Shown: positions 44,880 to 53,541 of the stretch, piece by piece
How the letters are laid out: each line of letters opens with the position of its first letter
How positions within the stretch are numbered: the first letter of the stretch is position 1
The notes under the pieces: model-generated
Told to the model about the DNA's origin: nothing
The model's input: the letters and a program-made list of their open reading frames with translations, nothing else
Database searches by the model: none
Assembly: GCF_018780385.1 (NCBI RefSeq)
Contig: NZ_JADMJO010000016.1
Span: 1 to 64,000, forward strand
Reading direction: 5' to 3'
Source of the DNA: Hydrogenophaga sp.
GTDB taxonomy: Bacteria > Pseudomonadota > Gammaproteobacteria > Burkholderiales > Burkholderiaceae_C
DNA length: 64,000 bases
Program-made: the position numbers and the translations under genes

Positions 44880-45182
44880 ATGCCGCCGGTCTTCAGCCAC
44901 GCCCCTTCCACCTCACCAGCCACCTGCCGCCCGGGCTGTGCGGCCTGCTGCACCGCCCCGTCGATCAGCAGCCCCCTGCCCGGGCTGCCGCTGGGCAAAC
45001 CCGCCGGCATGGCCTGCCCGCAGCTGGATGCCGAACTGCGTTGCCGCCTGTTTGGTCTGCCCGAGCGCCCGGCGGTGTGCAGCTCACTCGCGCCCGGGCC
45101 CGAGATGTGCGGCAACAACCGCGAACACGCCATGGCCTGGCTGAGCAAGCTGGAATGTGACACCCAGCCTCACGCCACCTGA
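44880..45182 (+). CDS. YkgJ/YeiW-family cysteine-cluster protein
   Basis: This 100-residue protein has C16-R-P-G-C20-A-A-C23-C24, then [20 protein letters not shown] and C-x(n)-C positions in [10 protein letters not shown], ending [20 protein letters not shown]. This is the pattern of the YeiW-type UPF0153 proteins, likely metal- or Fe-S-binding. It is divergent from mprF; only 54 bp separate the starts. Function unknown. Confidence 0.85.
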   Translation: MPPVFSHAPSTSPATCRPGCAACCTAPSISSPLPGLPLGKPAGMACPQLDAELRCRLFGLPERPAVCSSLAPGPEMCGNNREHAMAWLSKLECDTQPHAT

Positions 45183-45304
45183 AGGCCGCAGCCGGAGGGA
45201 GCAGGCCGTCGGGCGCCAGTGTCCTTGCAGGGACACGACAGACGCGCCCAAGCGGCATAAAGTGCAGTGCTCGCGTCCGCTCGAGGCGCATCAGGAGACA
45301 CCCC

Positions 45305-46075
45305 ATGCACATCCCGTCCCTCAGAGAAGTCGTCAGCGCCGAAGAATGGGCGCTGCGATGTGACCTCGCCGCCTGCTACCGGCTCGTCGCGGCCTACGGC
45401 TGGAGCGATCTGGTCTTCACCCACATCAGCGCCAAGCTGCCCGACTCCGTCACCGGTGGTGAGCACCACTTCCTCATCAACCCCTACGGCCTCATGTTTG
45501 ACGAGATCACGGCCAGCAGCCTGGTCAAGGTCGACATGGCCTGCAACAAGCTGCTCGACTCGCCCTTTCCGGTGAACCCCGCCGGCTTCGTGATCCACAG
45601 CGCCGTGCACGAAGCGCGGCCCGAAGCCGGCTGCGTGATGCACACCCACTCGCGCGCCGGCGTGGCCGTGAGCGCACAGAAGGCAGGCATCCTGCCCATC
45701 AGCCAGCAAAGCACCTTCGTGCTCGCCTCGCTGGCGTATCACACGTACGAAGGCGTGGCCCTGCGAGCGGAAGAAAAGGTGCGCCTGCAGGCCGACCTGG
45801 GCAAGGCCAACCACCTGGTGCTGCGCAACCACGGCCTGCTCACCGTGGGCAAGACCATCCCCGACGCCTTCCTGGCCATGTACACGCTGGAGAACACCTG
45901 CCGCATCCAGATCGACGCCCTGGCCGGCGGTACCGAACTCACCCAGGTCGACCCCGCCATCCTGGCCGGCATGGCCGATGTGATGCGCGTGGCTACCGCA
46001 GGGCTGGGTTCACAGCTGGCTTGGCCGGCGTTGTTGCGCAAGGTGGAGAAGCTGGATCCGGGTTACAGGACTTGA
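45305..46075 (+). CDS. Class II aldolase/adducin-family protein
   Basis: This 256-residue zinc-dependent aldolase-like protein has GWSDLVFTHISAKLP near the N terminus, the zinc histidines in VMHTHSRAGVAVSA, the acid residue in IHSAVHEARPEAG, and a third metal histidine in LRNHGLLTVGKTIPDAF. AGGAGAC lies just before the ATG. Similar proteins act on sugar acids or are annotated only by domain. No pathway partner is adjacent. Confidence 0.9.
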   Translation: MHIPSLREVVSAEEWALRCDLAACYRLVAAYGWSDLVFTHISAKLPDSVTGGEHHFLINPYGLMFDEITASSLVKVDMACNKLLDSPFPVNPAGFVIHSAVHEARPEAGCVMHTHSRAGVAVSAQKAGILPISQQSTFVLASLAYHTYEGVALRAEEKVRLQADLGKANHLVLRNHGLLTVGKTIPDAFLAMYTLENTCRIQIDALAGGTELTQVDPAILAGMADVMRVATAGLGSQLAWPALLRKVEKLDPGYRT

Positions 46076-46121
46076 GGGTCTCTGAACGGCCAGAAGGAGC
46101 CATCGAGGAGGCGCACGAAGA

Positions 46122-46463
46122 ATGAAACCAAAGCGGACCGTCGTCCAGTTTGAGAGGGAGCTAGAGGGCCATTCCGGTTGCATTTCGCTGTACCGGGAAG
46201 GCATTGACGAATTTTTTCTGTCTCATGGTTACCCGCGCATGTACGAGCGGCTGGAGCAAGTGCGAGAAGACCTCGATGCACTCGGAATGTACGAGCAGTG
46301 CCGAAACGCCTTGCATCAATCGGAAGCACTTGTCAGGCATGGGCCCGAGAACGATGAGGCTGCCTATCATGTGCTTCTCACCGCGATTCGAGCCTTGATG
46401 AAAGCGTCGGGGTCCTATGACGCTATGAGCCGACGCTGGAATGCGGCGAACGATTCAAAGTAA
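46122..46463 (+). CDS. Hypothetical protein, probable acquired orphan
   Basis: This 113-residue, mostly helical soluble protein is rich in Glu, Arg and Tyr (FERELEGHSGCISLYREGID, HGYPRMYERLEQVREDLDAL). GC content is visibly lower than in the neighbours, and the 3' flank (46464-46571) is non-coding with no recognised structure. No family recognised. It stands alone between the aldolase gene and the convergent kinase-like gene. Confidence 0.6.
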   Translation: MKPKRTVVQFERELEGHSGCISLYREGIDEFFLSHGYPRMYERLEQVREDLDALGMYEQCRNALHQSEALVRHGPENDEAAYHVLLTAIRALMKASGSYDAMSRRWNAANDSK

Positions 46464-46571
46464 CTTCAGTGTCTGAACGACAGCAAACTCCTGCGCCTAG
46501 CTTCCGCTTCGGGCCCAACACAGACTTCCGTTGCCACCCGTCCTATCGGCGGCCGCCGTCGTAAAGACGTT

Positions 46572-47327
46572 TCAAGCAGCCCGCGCCACGAACGCGGTCA
46601 TGCCTTCAAGCACTGTCCGCAACCGCATGAGTTCACGCGAACCATCCAGCCGGGGTGACCAAGCCGCCAGCTTGGACACCCAGCCCAAACGAGGCAGCAG
46701 ATGCGCGATGAAGTCGCGCAGTGCAGGGCCGCCCGTGCCCGCGTCGGCATACGCCTGCAGCACCGCGCGCACCGCGTCCGGCCCCAGCGGTTGCAGGTAG
46801 CGCGCCAGCGACAGCAGCAGCTGCAGCGCGTCGTACACCTGCACCGTGGCCAGCGCCATGCCGGGTTGCAGGCGCTCTTCGAAGTCGAGCCGCGCGAAGT
46901 GTTCGCCGTTCCAGGTGAGGTTGCGCGTCTGGGCGCCGCCGTGCCAGTGGCCGCGTGTGTGGAAGCCGGCCAGGTCGGCGCTGGCGGCGCACATCAGCGT
47001 CAGGCGTTCGCCCTCGGGCAGGCGGTGCAGCACATGGTCCAGCGTGTCGCCGATGTCGCTGGTGGTGAGGGAAAAACCGTCGAAGGCCAACACCGCGGGC
47101 ACACGCTCGCCGGCGGCGGCCAGGGCCAGCAGGCGCTGGTGCTCGTAGGCCAGCAGCTCGGCGCCATCGGTCTGGCGCACCGCGTGCCACGGCACCGGCA
47201 CACCCACGAAATGCGCGAACACCCAGATGCCGGCGGACTTGCGCCAGCTGCGCAACGGCCGGTCGGCGGTTTTGGTCCAGGTCTTGGCGGACGCGGTGGG
47301 GGCGGCAGTGGCGGCGGGGGTGTTCAA
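46572..47327 (-). CDS. Protein-kinase-fold protein (LPS kinase/Bud32-like)
   Basis: This 251-residue protein has a degenerate kinase fold. Glu62 (YEHQRLLAL) is placed like the alpha-C glutamate. HWHGGAQTRNLTW (127-139) resembles a catalytic loop with H-G-G and N136, and LDFEER (147-152) resembles the DFG metal-binding motif. A glycine loop is not evident. Such proteins are related to KdkA/WaaP-type sugar kinases or Bud32. It is the last gene of the minus-strand cluster, 53 nt after the type III glutamine-synthetase gene. Substrate unknown. Confidence 0.72.
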   Translation of the reverse strand: MNTPAATAAPTASAKTWTKTADRPLRSWRKSAGIWVFAHFVGVPVPWHAVRQTDGAELLAYEHQRLLALAAAGERVPAVLAFDGFSLTTSDIGDTLDHVLHRLPEGERLTLMCAASADLAGFHTRGHWHGGAQTRNLTWNGEHFARLDFEERLQPGMALATVQVYDALQLLLSLARYLQPLGPDAVRAVLQAYADAGTGGPALRDFIAHLLPRLGWVSKLAAWSPRLDGSRELMRLRTVLEGMTAFVARAA

Positions 47328-47380
47328 GCAGCCGGATTATCCCGAAAACCCCCCGGGGCAACCGGACACCACCGCGCGAG

Positions 47381-48775
47381 TCAGGAAGCGTTGGCGTAGC
47401 GCTCGAGTTCCCAATCGCTCACCTGCTGGCTGTAGGCGGCCCATTCGGCATGCTTGAGCGTCAGAAATTCGGCGCAGAACGCGTCGCCCACGGCGGCTCG
47501 CAAAGGCGCGTCTTGCTCCAGCGCCTGCAGCGCGGAGAACAGGTCGCGTGGAAGCCTGTCGGGTAAGGCCTCACCACGCGCATGCACCTCGTACAAGTCG
47601 TCGGCGCAGGGCGTGGCGGCGGGCAAGGCCTGCTCGATGCCCGAGAGGCCAGCGGCCAGCGTGCCGGCGATGGCGGCGTACACGTTGCACGACGGATCGG
47701 GCAGACGCCACTCGATGCGCCCGGCCACGGTGCGCACGAGGCAGGTGCGGTTGTTGTCGCCCATGGCCTTCCACACCGGTGACCAGGTGGTGCCCGATGC
47801 GCTGCGGCTGGCCGCCAGGCGCTTGTAGCTGTTGACGGTGGGTGCGCACAGAGCAGCCAATGCGTCGGCGTGGTGCAGCAGGCCAGCGGCGAACTGGTGG
47901 CCGGTCGTGCTCAGGCCCAGCGCGCCGGCCGGGTCGGCCATCACCGCGTTTCCCTTGCTGTCGGTCAGGCTCAGGTGGAAATGCAGCCCGCTGCCCGGCG
48001 CGTGCGCCAGCGGCTTGGGCATGGTGGAGAACACCGCGCCGTGTTGCGCCGCCACCGCCTGCGCGGCGAACTTGAAGAGCTGGTAGCGGTCGGCGGCGGC
48101 CAGCGCGTCGTCGTGCTGGTAGTTGATCTCGTACTGGCCACAGGCGTCTTCATGGTCGATCTGCTGCAGCCCGAAGCCCAGCGCGGTGAGCGTCTGTCGC
48201 ATCGCGTCGAGAAACGCGTGGTTGCGGCCGATGGCTTGCAGGTCGTATGAGGGTTTGGCCAGTTGGTCCTGCGCGTCGGCCACTTGCCAGCGGCCCTGCG
48301 CGTCGCGCTTGAGCAGGAAGAACTCGGGCTCGATGCCGACCCACAGCGTCCAGCCGCGCGCCTTCAATCGTTCGACCTGGCGCTTGAGCACCTGGCGCGA
48401 GCAGGTGTCCAAGGGCTCGCCACCGGCAAAACCGTCACACACCGCGTGCGCCACGCCGGGCATGAAGGGCAGGGGCCGCAAGCTCTCGGGCACGACGCGG
48501 CCCATGTACTCGCTGCGCGCGCCCATGCGCGGCAGGCCAGTGCCGCTGATGCTCGGGCCGGAGAAGCCGGCGCCGCTGCTCACCGCACCGGGCAGACCTT
48601 CAAGGGGCACCAGCTTGCCCTTGGGACCGCCGGGCAGGTCGGTGAAGGTGGTGAGCACCGAGTGGATGCCCTGCGCGCGCAGGGCGTTGATGCGTTCGTC
48701 TAACGAATCAACAGAACCTTCGTGCTTCGCACTGCGGTGCGAGCTTGCTTGGGAGCGGCCCTGCGCTGCGCTCAA
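47381..48775 (-). CDS. Glutamine-synthetase-like gamma-glutamyl-amide ligase (type III, GlnT-like)
   Basis: This 464-residue protein belongs to the GS superfamily: FTDLPGGPKGKLVPLEGLPG, WVGIEPEFFLL, QYEINYQHDDALAAADRYQL, GSGLHFHLSL, NSYKRL and the ATP/Glu site in IEWRLPDPSCNVYAAIA. It looks like the type III glutamate-ammonia ligase/gamma-glutamylmethylamide synthetase group rather than GlnA or PuuA. The start is probably TTG at 48775, overlapping the gabT stop as TTGA; no ATG or GTG lies before the conserved sequence. Its place in a polyamine cluster suggests gamma-glutamylation of an amine. Confidence 0.83.
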   Translation of the reverse strand: MSAAQGRSQASSHRSAKHEGSVDSLDERINALRAQGIHSVLTTFTDLPGGPKGKLVPLEGLPGAVSSGAGFSGPSISGTGLPRMGARSEYMGRVVPESLRPLPFMPGVAHAVCDGFAGGEPLDTCSRQVLKRQVERLKARGWTLWVGIEPEFFLLKRDAQGRWQVADAQDQLAKPSYDLQAIGRNHAFLDAMRQTLTALGFGLQQIDHEDACGQYEINYQHDDALAAADRYQLFKFAAQAVAAQHGAVFSTMPKPLAHAPGSGLHFHLSLTDSKGNAVMADPAGALGLSTTGHQFAAGLLHHADALAALCAPTVNSYKRLAASRSASGTTWSPVWKAMGDNNRTCLVRTVAGRIEWRLPDPSCNVYAAIAGTLAAGLSGIEQALPAATPCADDLYEVHARGEALPDRLPRDLFSALQALEQDAPLRAAVGDAFCAEFLTLKHAEWAAYSQQVSDWELERYANAS

Positions 48776-50073
48776 GCGAGCACCTCGGCCAGGGCAGCAT
48801 CGAACGCCGCCAGGCCTTCGGCGAACACGCTGTCTTCGATGGTCAATGGAAAGAGGAAACGGATCACGTTGCCGTAGACGCCGCAGGTCAGCAGCAGCAA
48901 GCGACGTTGGAGCGCGGCGGCTTGCACCTTCTTCGTGGTGTCGGCATCGGGCGCGCCGGTGGCCGGGTCGACGAACTCGCAAGCCACCATGGCGCCCAGG
49001 CCGCGCACGTCGCCCATGCGCTTGGGGTACACGGCGCGCTGCGCGATCAGGTGGCCGATGAGCTGGTCGCCCAGCTTCTGCGCACGCTCGGGCAGCTTTT
49101 CCTCGGCCATCACGTCCAGCACGGCGTGCGACGCGGCGATGGCCAGCGGGTTGCCGGCGTAGGTGCCGCCCAGGCCGCCCGGGGCGGGGCCGTCCATGAT
49201 GGCGGCCTTGCCCGAGACGGCCGAGAGCGTGGTGCCACCGGCCATGCTCTTGGCCATGGTCATGAGGTCGGGGCTCACACCGTAGTGCTCCATGGCAAAC
49301 ATCTTGCCGGTGCGCGCAAAGCCGGTCTGCACCTCGTCGGCCACCAGCAGGATGCCGTGCTGGTCACACAGCTCGCGCAGCCACTTCACGGCCGCCGGTT
49401 GAATGGGGTTGAAGCCGCCCTCGCCCTGCACCGGCTCGAACACGATGGCCGCCACGCGGCTGGGCTCGATGTCGCACTTGAACAGCTGCTCCATCGCGCG
49501 CTTGGTGTCGTCGAGCGACGAGCAATGGCACGGAAACGGCACGTGGTAGATCTCGGGCGGGAACGGGCCGAAGCCGGCCTTGTAGGGCTGCACCTTGCCG
49601 GTGAGCGCCACCGAGAACATGCTGCGGCCATGGAACGCGCCACCGAAGGCGATCACGCCGGTGCGCCCGGTACTGTAGCGCGCGATCTTCATCGCGTTCT
49701 CGATCGCCTCCGCGCCGGTGGAGAAAAACGCGGTCTTCACCGGCCCGTCGATCGGCACGATGGCGTTGATGCGCTCGGCCAGCGCCACGTACTCGGTGTA
49801 GGGCACGACCTGGTAGCAGCTGTGCGTGAAGCGCTCCAGCTGCGCCGCAATGGCGGCCTGCACCTTGGGGTGCACGTGGCCGGTGTTGAGCACCGCGATG
49901 CCGCCGGCGAAGTCGATGAAGCGACGACCCTCGATGTCCCAGAACTCGGCGTTCTTCGCGCGTTCGATAAAAAAGTCGCCGTACACACCCACACCGCGCG
50001 GCGTGGCAGCCTGTCGGCGCGCGTGCCAGGCGGCGTTGGTGCTGTCGGTCTTGATGTCGTTCATGGCGTTCAT
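48772..50073 (-). CDS. gabT: 4-aminobutyrate-2-oxoglutarate transaminase
   Basis: This 433-residue class III PLP transaminase converts GABA and 2-oxoglutarate to succinate semialdehyde and glutamate. GAEAIENAMKIAR, FGGAFHGRSMFSVALTGK, EPVQGEGGFNP, LLVADEVQTGFARTGKMFA and MTMAKSMAGG (with the PLP lysine) match GabT. AAGGAGA lies six bases before ATG 50073. Ten bases separate it from the puuC stop, and it takes the GABA made by the Puu route. Confidence 0.94.
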   Translation of the reverse strand: MNAMNDIKTDSTNAAWHARRQAATPRGVGVYGDFFIERAKNAEFWDIEGRRFIDFAGGIAVLNTGHVHPKVQAAIAAQLERFTHSCYQVVPYTEYVALAERINAIVPIDGPVKTAFFSTGAEAIENAMKIARYSTGRTGVIAFGGAFHGRSMFSVALTGKVQPYKAGFGPFPPEIYHVPFPCHCSSLDDTKRAMEQLFKCDIEPSRVAAIVFEPVQGEGGFNPIQPAAVKWLRELCDQHGILLVADEVQTGFARTGKMFAMEHYGVSPDLMTMAKSMAGGTTLSAVSGKAAIMDGPAPGGLGGTYAGNPLAIAASHAVLDVMAEEKLPERAQKLGDQLIGHLIAQRAVYPKRMGDVRGLGAMVACEFVDPATGAPDADTTKKVQAAALQRRLLLLTCGVYGNVIRFLFPLTIEDSVFAEGLAAFDAALAEVLA

Positions 50074-50083
50074 GGGTGTCTCC

Positions 50084-51574
50084 TTAAACGGGGCTGTCGA
50101 TGCGAATCCACGTTGTCTTGGTTTCCGTGTACTTGTCAAAAGCATGCAGTGACTTGTCACGCCCCACGCCGCTCTGCTTGAAGCCACCAAAGGGCACGGT
50201 GATGTCGTCCTCGTCGTACGAATTCACGTGAACCGTGCCCGCGCGCAACGCGCGCGCCACACCGTGCGCCTTGTTGATGTCGCGGGTCCACACGGCGGCC
50301 TGCAGGCCGTACACGCTGTTGTTGGCCTCGCGCACCACCTCGGCCGCGTCGGTGAAGCTGAGCACCGAAAGCACCGGGCCAAATATCTCTTCGCGCGCGA
50401 TCGTCATCTGCGGCGTGACGCCGTCGAAGATGGTGGGCAGCACATAGTTGCCGCCGGCCACCGGCATGGCCGCCTCGCCGCCGGCCAGCAGCGTCGCGCC
50501 TTCGGACTTGCCCGACTCGATGTAACGCAGCACCGTGTCCATCTGCACCTTGTCGACGATGGCACCCATGGTGGTGGCCTTGTCCAGCGGGTTGCCGGGC
50601 TGGTAGTCGGGCACCAGCTTCAAGGCCTTCTCCAGGAAGGCGTCCTTGATCGACGCCTCGATGAACAGGCGCGACGGTGCGTTGCAGCTCTCCCCCTGGT
50701 TGAAGAAGATGCTGCTCACCGCCGCGTCCACCGCCTTGTCCAGGTTCGGGCAATCGGCGAACACGATGTTGGGCGACTTCCCGCCCAGCTCGGTCCAAGC
50801 GCGCTTGAGGTTGCTCTGCCCCGCCATCACATGGATCTGTTTGCCCACGCGGGTGCTGCCGGTGAAGGCGATGCAGTCCACGTCCATGTGCAGCGCCAGC
50901 GGGCTGCCAGCCTCGGGGCCGTAGCCCGGCACCACGTTGAACACGCCGGGCGGGATGCCGGCGGCCAGCGCCAGTTCGGCCAGTCGCAGCGCGGTCAGCG
51001 GGCTCTTTTCGCTGGGCTTCAAGACCACCGAGTTGCCGGCGGCCAGCGCGGGCGCGATCTTCCACGCCGCCATGATCAGGGGGTAGTTCCAGGGCACGAT
51101 CACGCCCACCACACCGACCGGCTCGCGCGTGATCAGCGCCAGCGCATTGCGGCCCGTGGGTGCGATCTCGTCGTACACCTTGTCCACCGCCTCGCCGTAC
51201 CAGCGGATGCAGTTGGCCGCGCTGTTCACGTCCACGCTCCTGGCGTACTTGATGGGTTTGCCCATGTCCAGCGTTTCGGTCAGCGCCAGTTCGTCGGCGT
51301 GCGCGGCGAGCTGCTCGGCAAACTTGATCATCACGCGCTTGCGCTGCGCCGGCGCCAGGCCGCTCCAGCGGCGGTCCTCAAAGGCGGCGCGGCCTGCCGC
51401 CACGGCAGCGTCGATGTCGGCCTCGCCGCAGCGCGCCACGGCGGTCAGGAGACGGCCGTCCACCGGCGAGATGCAGTCAAAGGTCTGGCCGTCGCGCGCG
51501 GCGACGCGTTCGCCGTTGATGAATGCGCGGCCGTCGAAAGAAAGGGATGAAGCCTGGGACGATAGGGTGGTCAT
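50084..51574 (-). CDS. puuC: Aldehyde dehydrogenase, PuuC-like
   Basis: This 496-residue NAD(P)-dependent dehydrogenase contains GVIVPWNYPLIMAAWKIAPA, FTGSTRVGKQIHVMA, ELGGKSPNIVFADC with catalytic Glu, FFNQGESCNAPSRLF with catalytic Cys, and IFGPVLSVLSF. The ending KQSGVGRDKSLHAFDKYTETK is typical of PuuC/AldB-type enzymes for gamma-glutamyl-gamma-aminobutyraldehyde or aminoaldehydes. It is followed by gabT, consistent with the putrescine-to-GABA-to-succinate route. A dispersed palindrome lies just upstream of the gene. Confidence 0.9.
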   Translation of the reverse strand: MTTLSSQASSLSFDGRAFINGERVAARDGQTFDCISPVDGRLLTAVARCGEADIDAAVAAGRAAFEDRRWSGLAPAQRKRVMIKFAEQLAAHADELALTETLDMGKPIKYARSVDVNSAANCIRWYGEAVDKVYDEIAPTGRNALALITREPVGVVGVIVPWNYPLIMAAWKIAPALAAGNSVVLKPSEKSPLTALRLAELALAAGIPPGVFNVVPGYGPEAGSPLALHMDVDCIAFTGSTRVGKQIHVMAGQSNLKRAWTELGGKSPNIVFADCPNLDKAVDAAVSSIFFNQGESCNAPSRLFIEASIKDAFLEKALKLVPDYQPGNPLDKATTMGAIVDKVQMDTVLRYIESGKSEGATLLAGGEAAMPVAGGNYVLPTIFDGVTPQMTIAREEIFGPVLSVLSFTDAAEVVREANNSVYGLQAAVWTRDINKAHGVARALRAGTVHVNSYDEDDITVPFGGFKQSGVGRDKSLHAFDKYTETKTTWIRIDSPV

Positions 51575-51594
51575 GGGGGCGGTTGAAGAATCCC

Positions 51595-51662
51595 GTTCGC
51601 CTTGAGCTTGTCGAAGGGTTCACCACCATGCGGGCAAGGGCTTCGACAAGCTCAGCCCGAAC
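51595..51662. repeat. Intergenic palindromic repeat, same family as 18099-18171
   Basis: Left arm GTTCGCCTTGAGCTTGTCGA-AGGG (51595-51618) and right arm GGG-CTTCGACAAGCTCAGCCC-GAAC (51638-51662) are nearly complementary around a 19-nt loop. It lies between the potI stop and the puuC start on the minus strand. Confidence 0.85.
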
Positions 51663-51763
51663 GGAAGGGGTGGGCAAGTGGCCTCATGCTACGCCCGAAA
51701 CCCGGGCCGCAGAGCATCCACTTGCCCTCGCCCCCAACGATCCAGTGACCCCGCTCGCGCCCC

Positions 51764-52624
51764 TCAGCCCGGGTTGAGCGCCACCAGCTCGGCCCGCGTC
51801 GCCGCGGCAATCTCACGCTCGCGCCGGCGCGTGGCGCGCGCCACCCACACCGCGTAGCCCACGATGCCGATGGTCACCGTCGCGATCAGCAGCGTGGCCG
51901 CCGCATAGATGGTCGGGTTGATGCCGCGGCGCGCGTAACCGAAGATCACCTGCGGCAGCGTGTTCACGCCCGGGCCGGAGAGAAATTCGGAGATCACCAC
52001 GTCGTCGAACGAGAGCGTGAACGACAGCAGGAAGGCCGCCAGGATGCCCTGGAAGATGTTGGGCAGCGTGATCAGGAAAAACACCTGCAGCGGCCGCGCC
52101 CCGAGGTCCATGGCGGCCTCCTCGATCGAGCGGTTCATCTCCATCAGGCGCGACTGGATCACCACCATGCCGTAGGCCATGCCCAGCAGCGTGTGGCCGA
52201 AGATGATGGTGAGCATGCCGCGCTCGGGCCAGCCGAAGGCGTTCTGCGCGCCCACCATCAGCAGCAGCAGCGACAGGCCGATCACCACCTCGGGCATCAC
52301 CAGCGGCGCGTTGACCATGCCCGAGAACACGGTGCGGCCGACGAAGCGCCGGTAGCGCACCAGCACAAAGGCCGCGAAGGTGCCGAGCACGGCCGAGAGC
52401 ACGCCAGTGACCGCCGCGATCTTGAGCGAGAGCCAGAAGCCCTCGACGATCTTGGTGTCGCGCGTGAGCGCTTCGTACCAGCGCAGCGAGAAGCCGGTGA
52501 AGTTGGCGTCCTGCCGTGTGCTGTTGAAGCTGAACACGATCATGAAGAACAGCGGCAGGTACAGGAACAGGTAGACCGCGGCGAGCCACAATTTGCCGAA
52601 GTGTTTTTCGAGGATCTGTTTCAT
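51764..52624 (-). CDS. potI: Polyamine ABC transporter permease PotI
   Basis: This 286-residue inner-membrane permease has six helices. AAMDLGARPLQVFFLITLPNI is the EAA loop of the spermidine/putrescine PotC/PotI group, and FTLSFDDVVISEFLSGPG is a strong PotI/PotC signature. It follows potH with one base between the two genes. It forms the channel with PotH and is powered by PotG. Confidence 0.94.
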   Translation of the reverse strand: MKQILEKHFGKLWLAAVYLFLYLPLFFMIVFSFNSTRQDANFTGFSLRWYEALTRDTKIVEGFWLSLKIAAVTGVLSAVLGTFAAFVLVRYRRFVGRTVFSGMVNAPLVMPEVVIGLSLLLLMVGAQNAFGWPERGMLTIIFGHTLLGMAYGMVVIQSRLMEMNRSIEEAAMDLGARPLQVFFLITLPNIFQGILAAFLLSFTLSFDDVVISEFLSGPGVNTLPQVIFGYARRGINPTIYAAATLLIATVTIGIVGYAVWVARATRRREREIAAATRAELVALNPG

Positions 52625-52625
52625 G

Positions 52626-53528
52626 TCACTTCGCCTCGTCGCTGGTGTAGTGGTAATAGATCGCCAGCGGCACGACGATCAACGCGATCATCACCACCGC
52701 GAGCGCCGTGGCGCGCGGCCAGTTGTTGCTGGTGAACATCTCGTCCCACACGACGCGCCCGATCATGATGTTCTCCGGCCCGCCGAGCAGCGAAGGGATC
52801 ACGAACTCACCGACCGAAGGAATGAACACCAGCATGAAGCCGGCCACGATGCCGGCCTTGGACAGCGGCACGGTGATCAGCCAGAAGGCCTTGAACGGCG
52901 AGGTGCCCAGGTCGTAGGCGGCTTCCAGCAGGCGGAAGTCCATCTTCACCAGCGTGGCGTACAGCGGCAGCACCATGAACGGCAGGTACACGTAGGTCAT
53001 GCCCACCAGCATGGACACGTTGGTGTAGAGCATCAGGATGGGCTCGCTGGTGATGCCCAGTGCCATCAGCAGCTGGTTGAGCACGCCCTGGTCGGCCAGG
53101 ATGCCCTTCCATGCATAGACGCGCAGCAGGAACGAGGTCCAGAACGGCAGCATCACCATCATCAGCAGCGCCGGGCGCACGCTGGCCGGCGAGCGCGCGA
53201 TGAAATAGGCGAACGGATAGCCGATCACCAGGCACAGCACGGCGGTCCAGAGCGCATACCAGATCGAGCGCAGGTAGGCCTCGATGTAGATGGTCTTGAA
53301 GAGCTCGCCGCCTTCGTCACGGAAGATGGTCCAGTAGTTCTCGTACTTCAGACTGAGCAGGCCGGTCTGGGCGTCCCAGATCGGCTTGAATGGATGGATG
53401 CTCTCGCCCATGTCCACGAAGCTGATGTAGAGCAGGATCAGGAAGGGCAGGAAGAAGAAGACAAACAGCCAGACGTAGGGCACGCCGATGACGAAGCGTT
53501 TGCCGGGCATGAAGGGTGAGGTGCTCAT
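52626..53528 (-). CDS. potH: Polyamine ABC transporter permease PotH
   Basis: This 300-residue permease has six helices. MLPFWTSFLLRVYAWKGIL, AAYDLGTSPFKAFWLITVPLS (EAA loop) and FIPSVGEFVIPSLLGGPEN are characteristic of PotB/PotH. ATG 53528 was chosen for GGGAGGT immediately upstream; an open frame adds 11 unconserved codons. Confidence 0.94.
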   Translation of the reverse strand: MSTSPFMPGKRFVIGVPYVWLFVFFFLPFLILLYISFVDMGESIHPFKPIWDAQTGLLSLKYENYWTIFRDEGGELFKTIYIEAYLRSIWYALWTAVLCLVIGYPFAYFIARSPASVRPALLMMVMLPFWTSFLLRVYAWKGILADQGVLNQLLMALGITSEPILMLYTNVSMLVGMTYVYLPFMVLPLYATLVKMDFRLLEAAYDLGTSPFKAFWLITVPLSKAGIVAGFMLVFIPSVGEFVIPSLLGGPENIMIGRVVWDEMFTSNNWPRATALAVVMIALIVVPLAIYYHYTSDEAK

Positions 53529-53541
53529 GGTGACCTCCCGC

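Noticed and set aside
50223..50236. TTCACGTGAA core resembling parS inside puuC
   Set aside because: Only the inner 10 bases match; the flanking TGT/ACA parts are missing.
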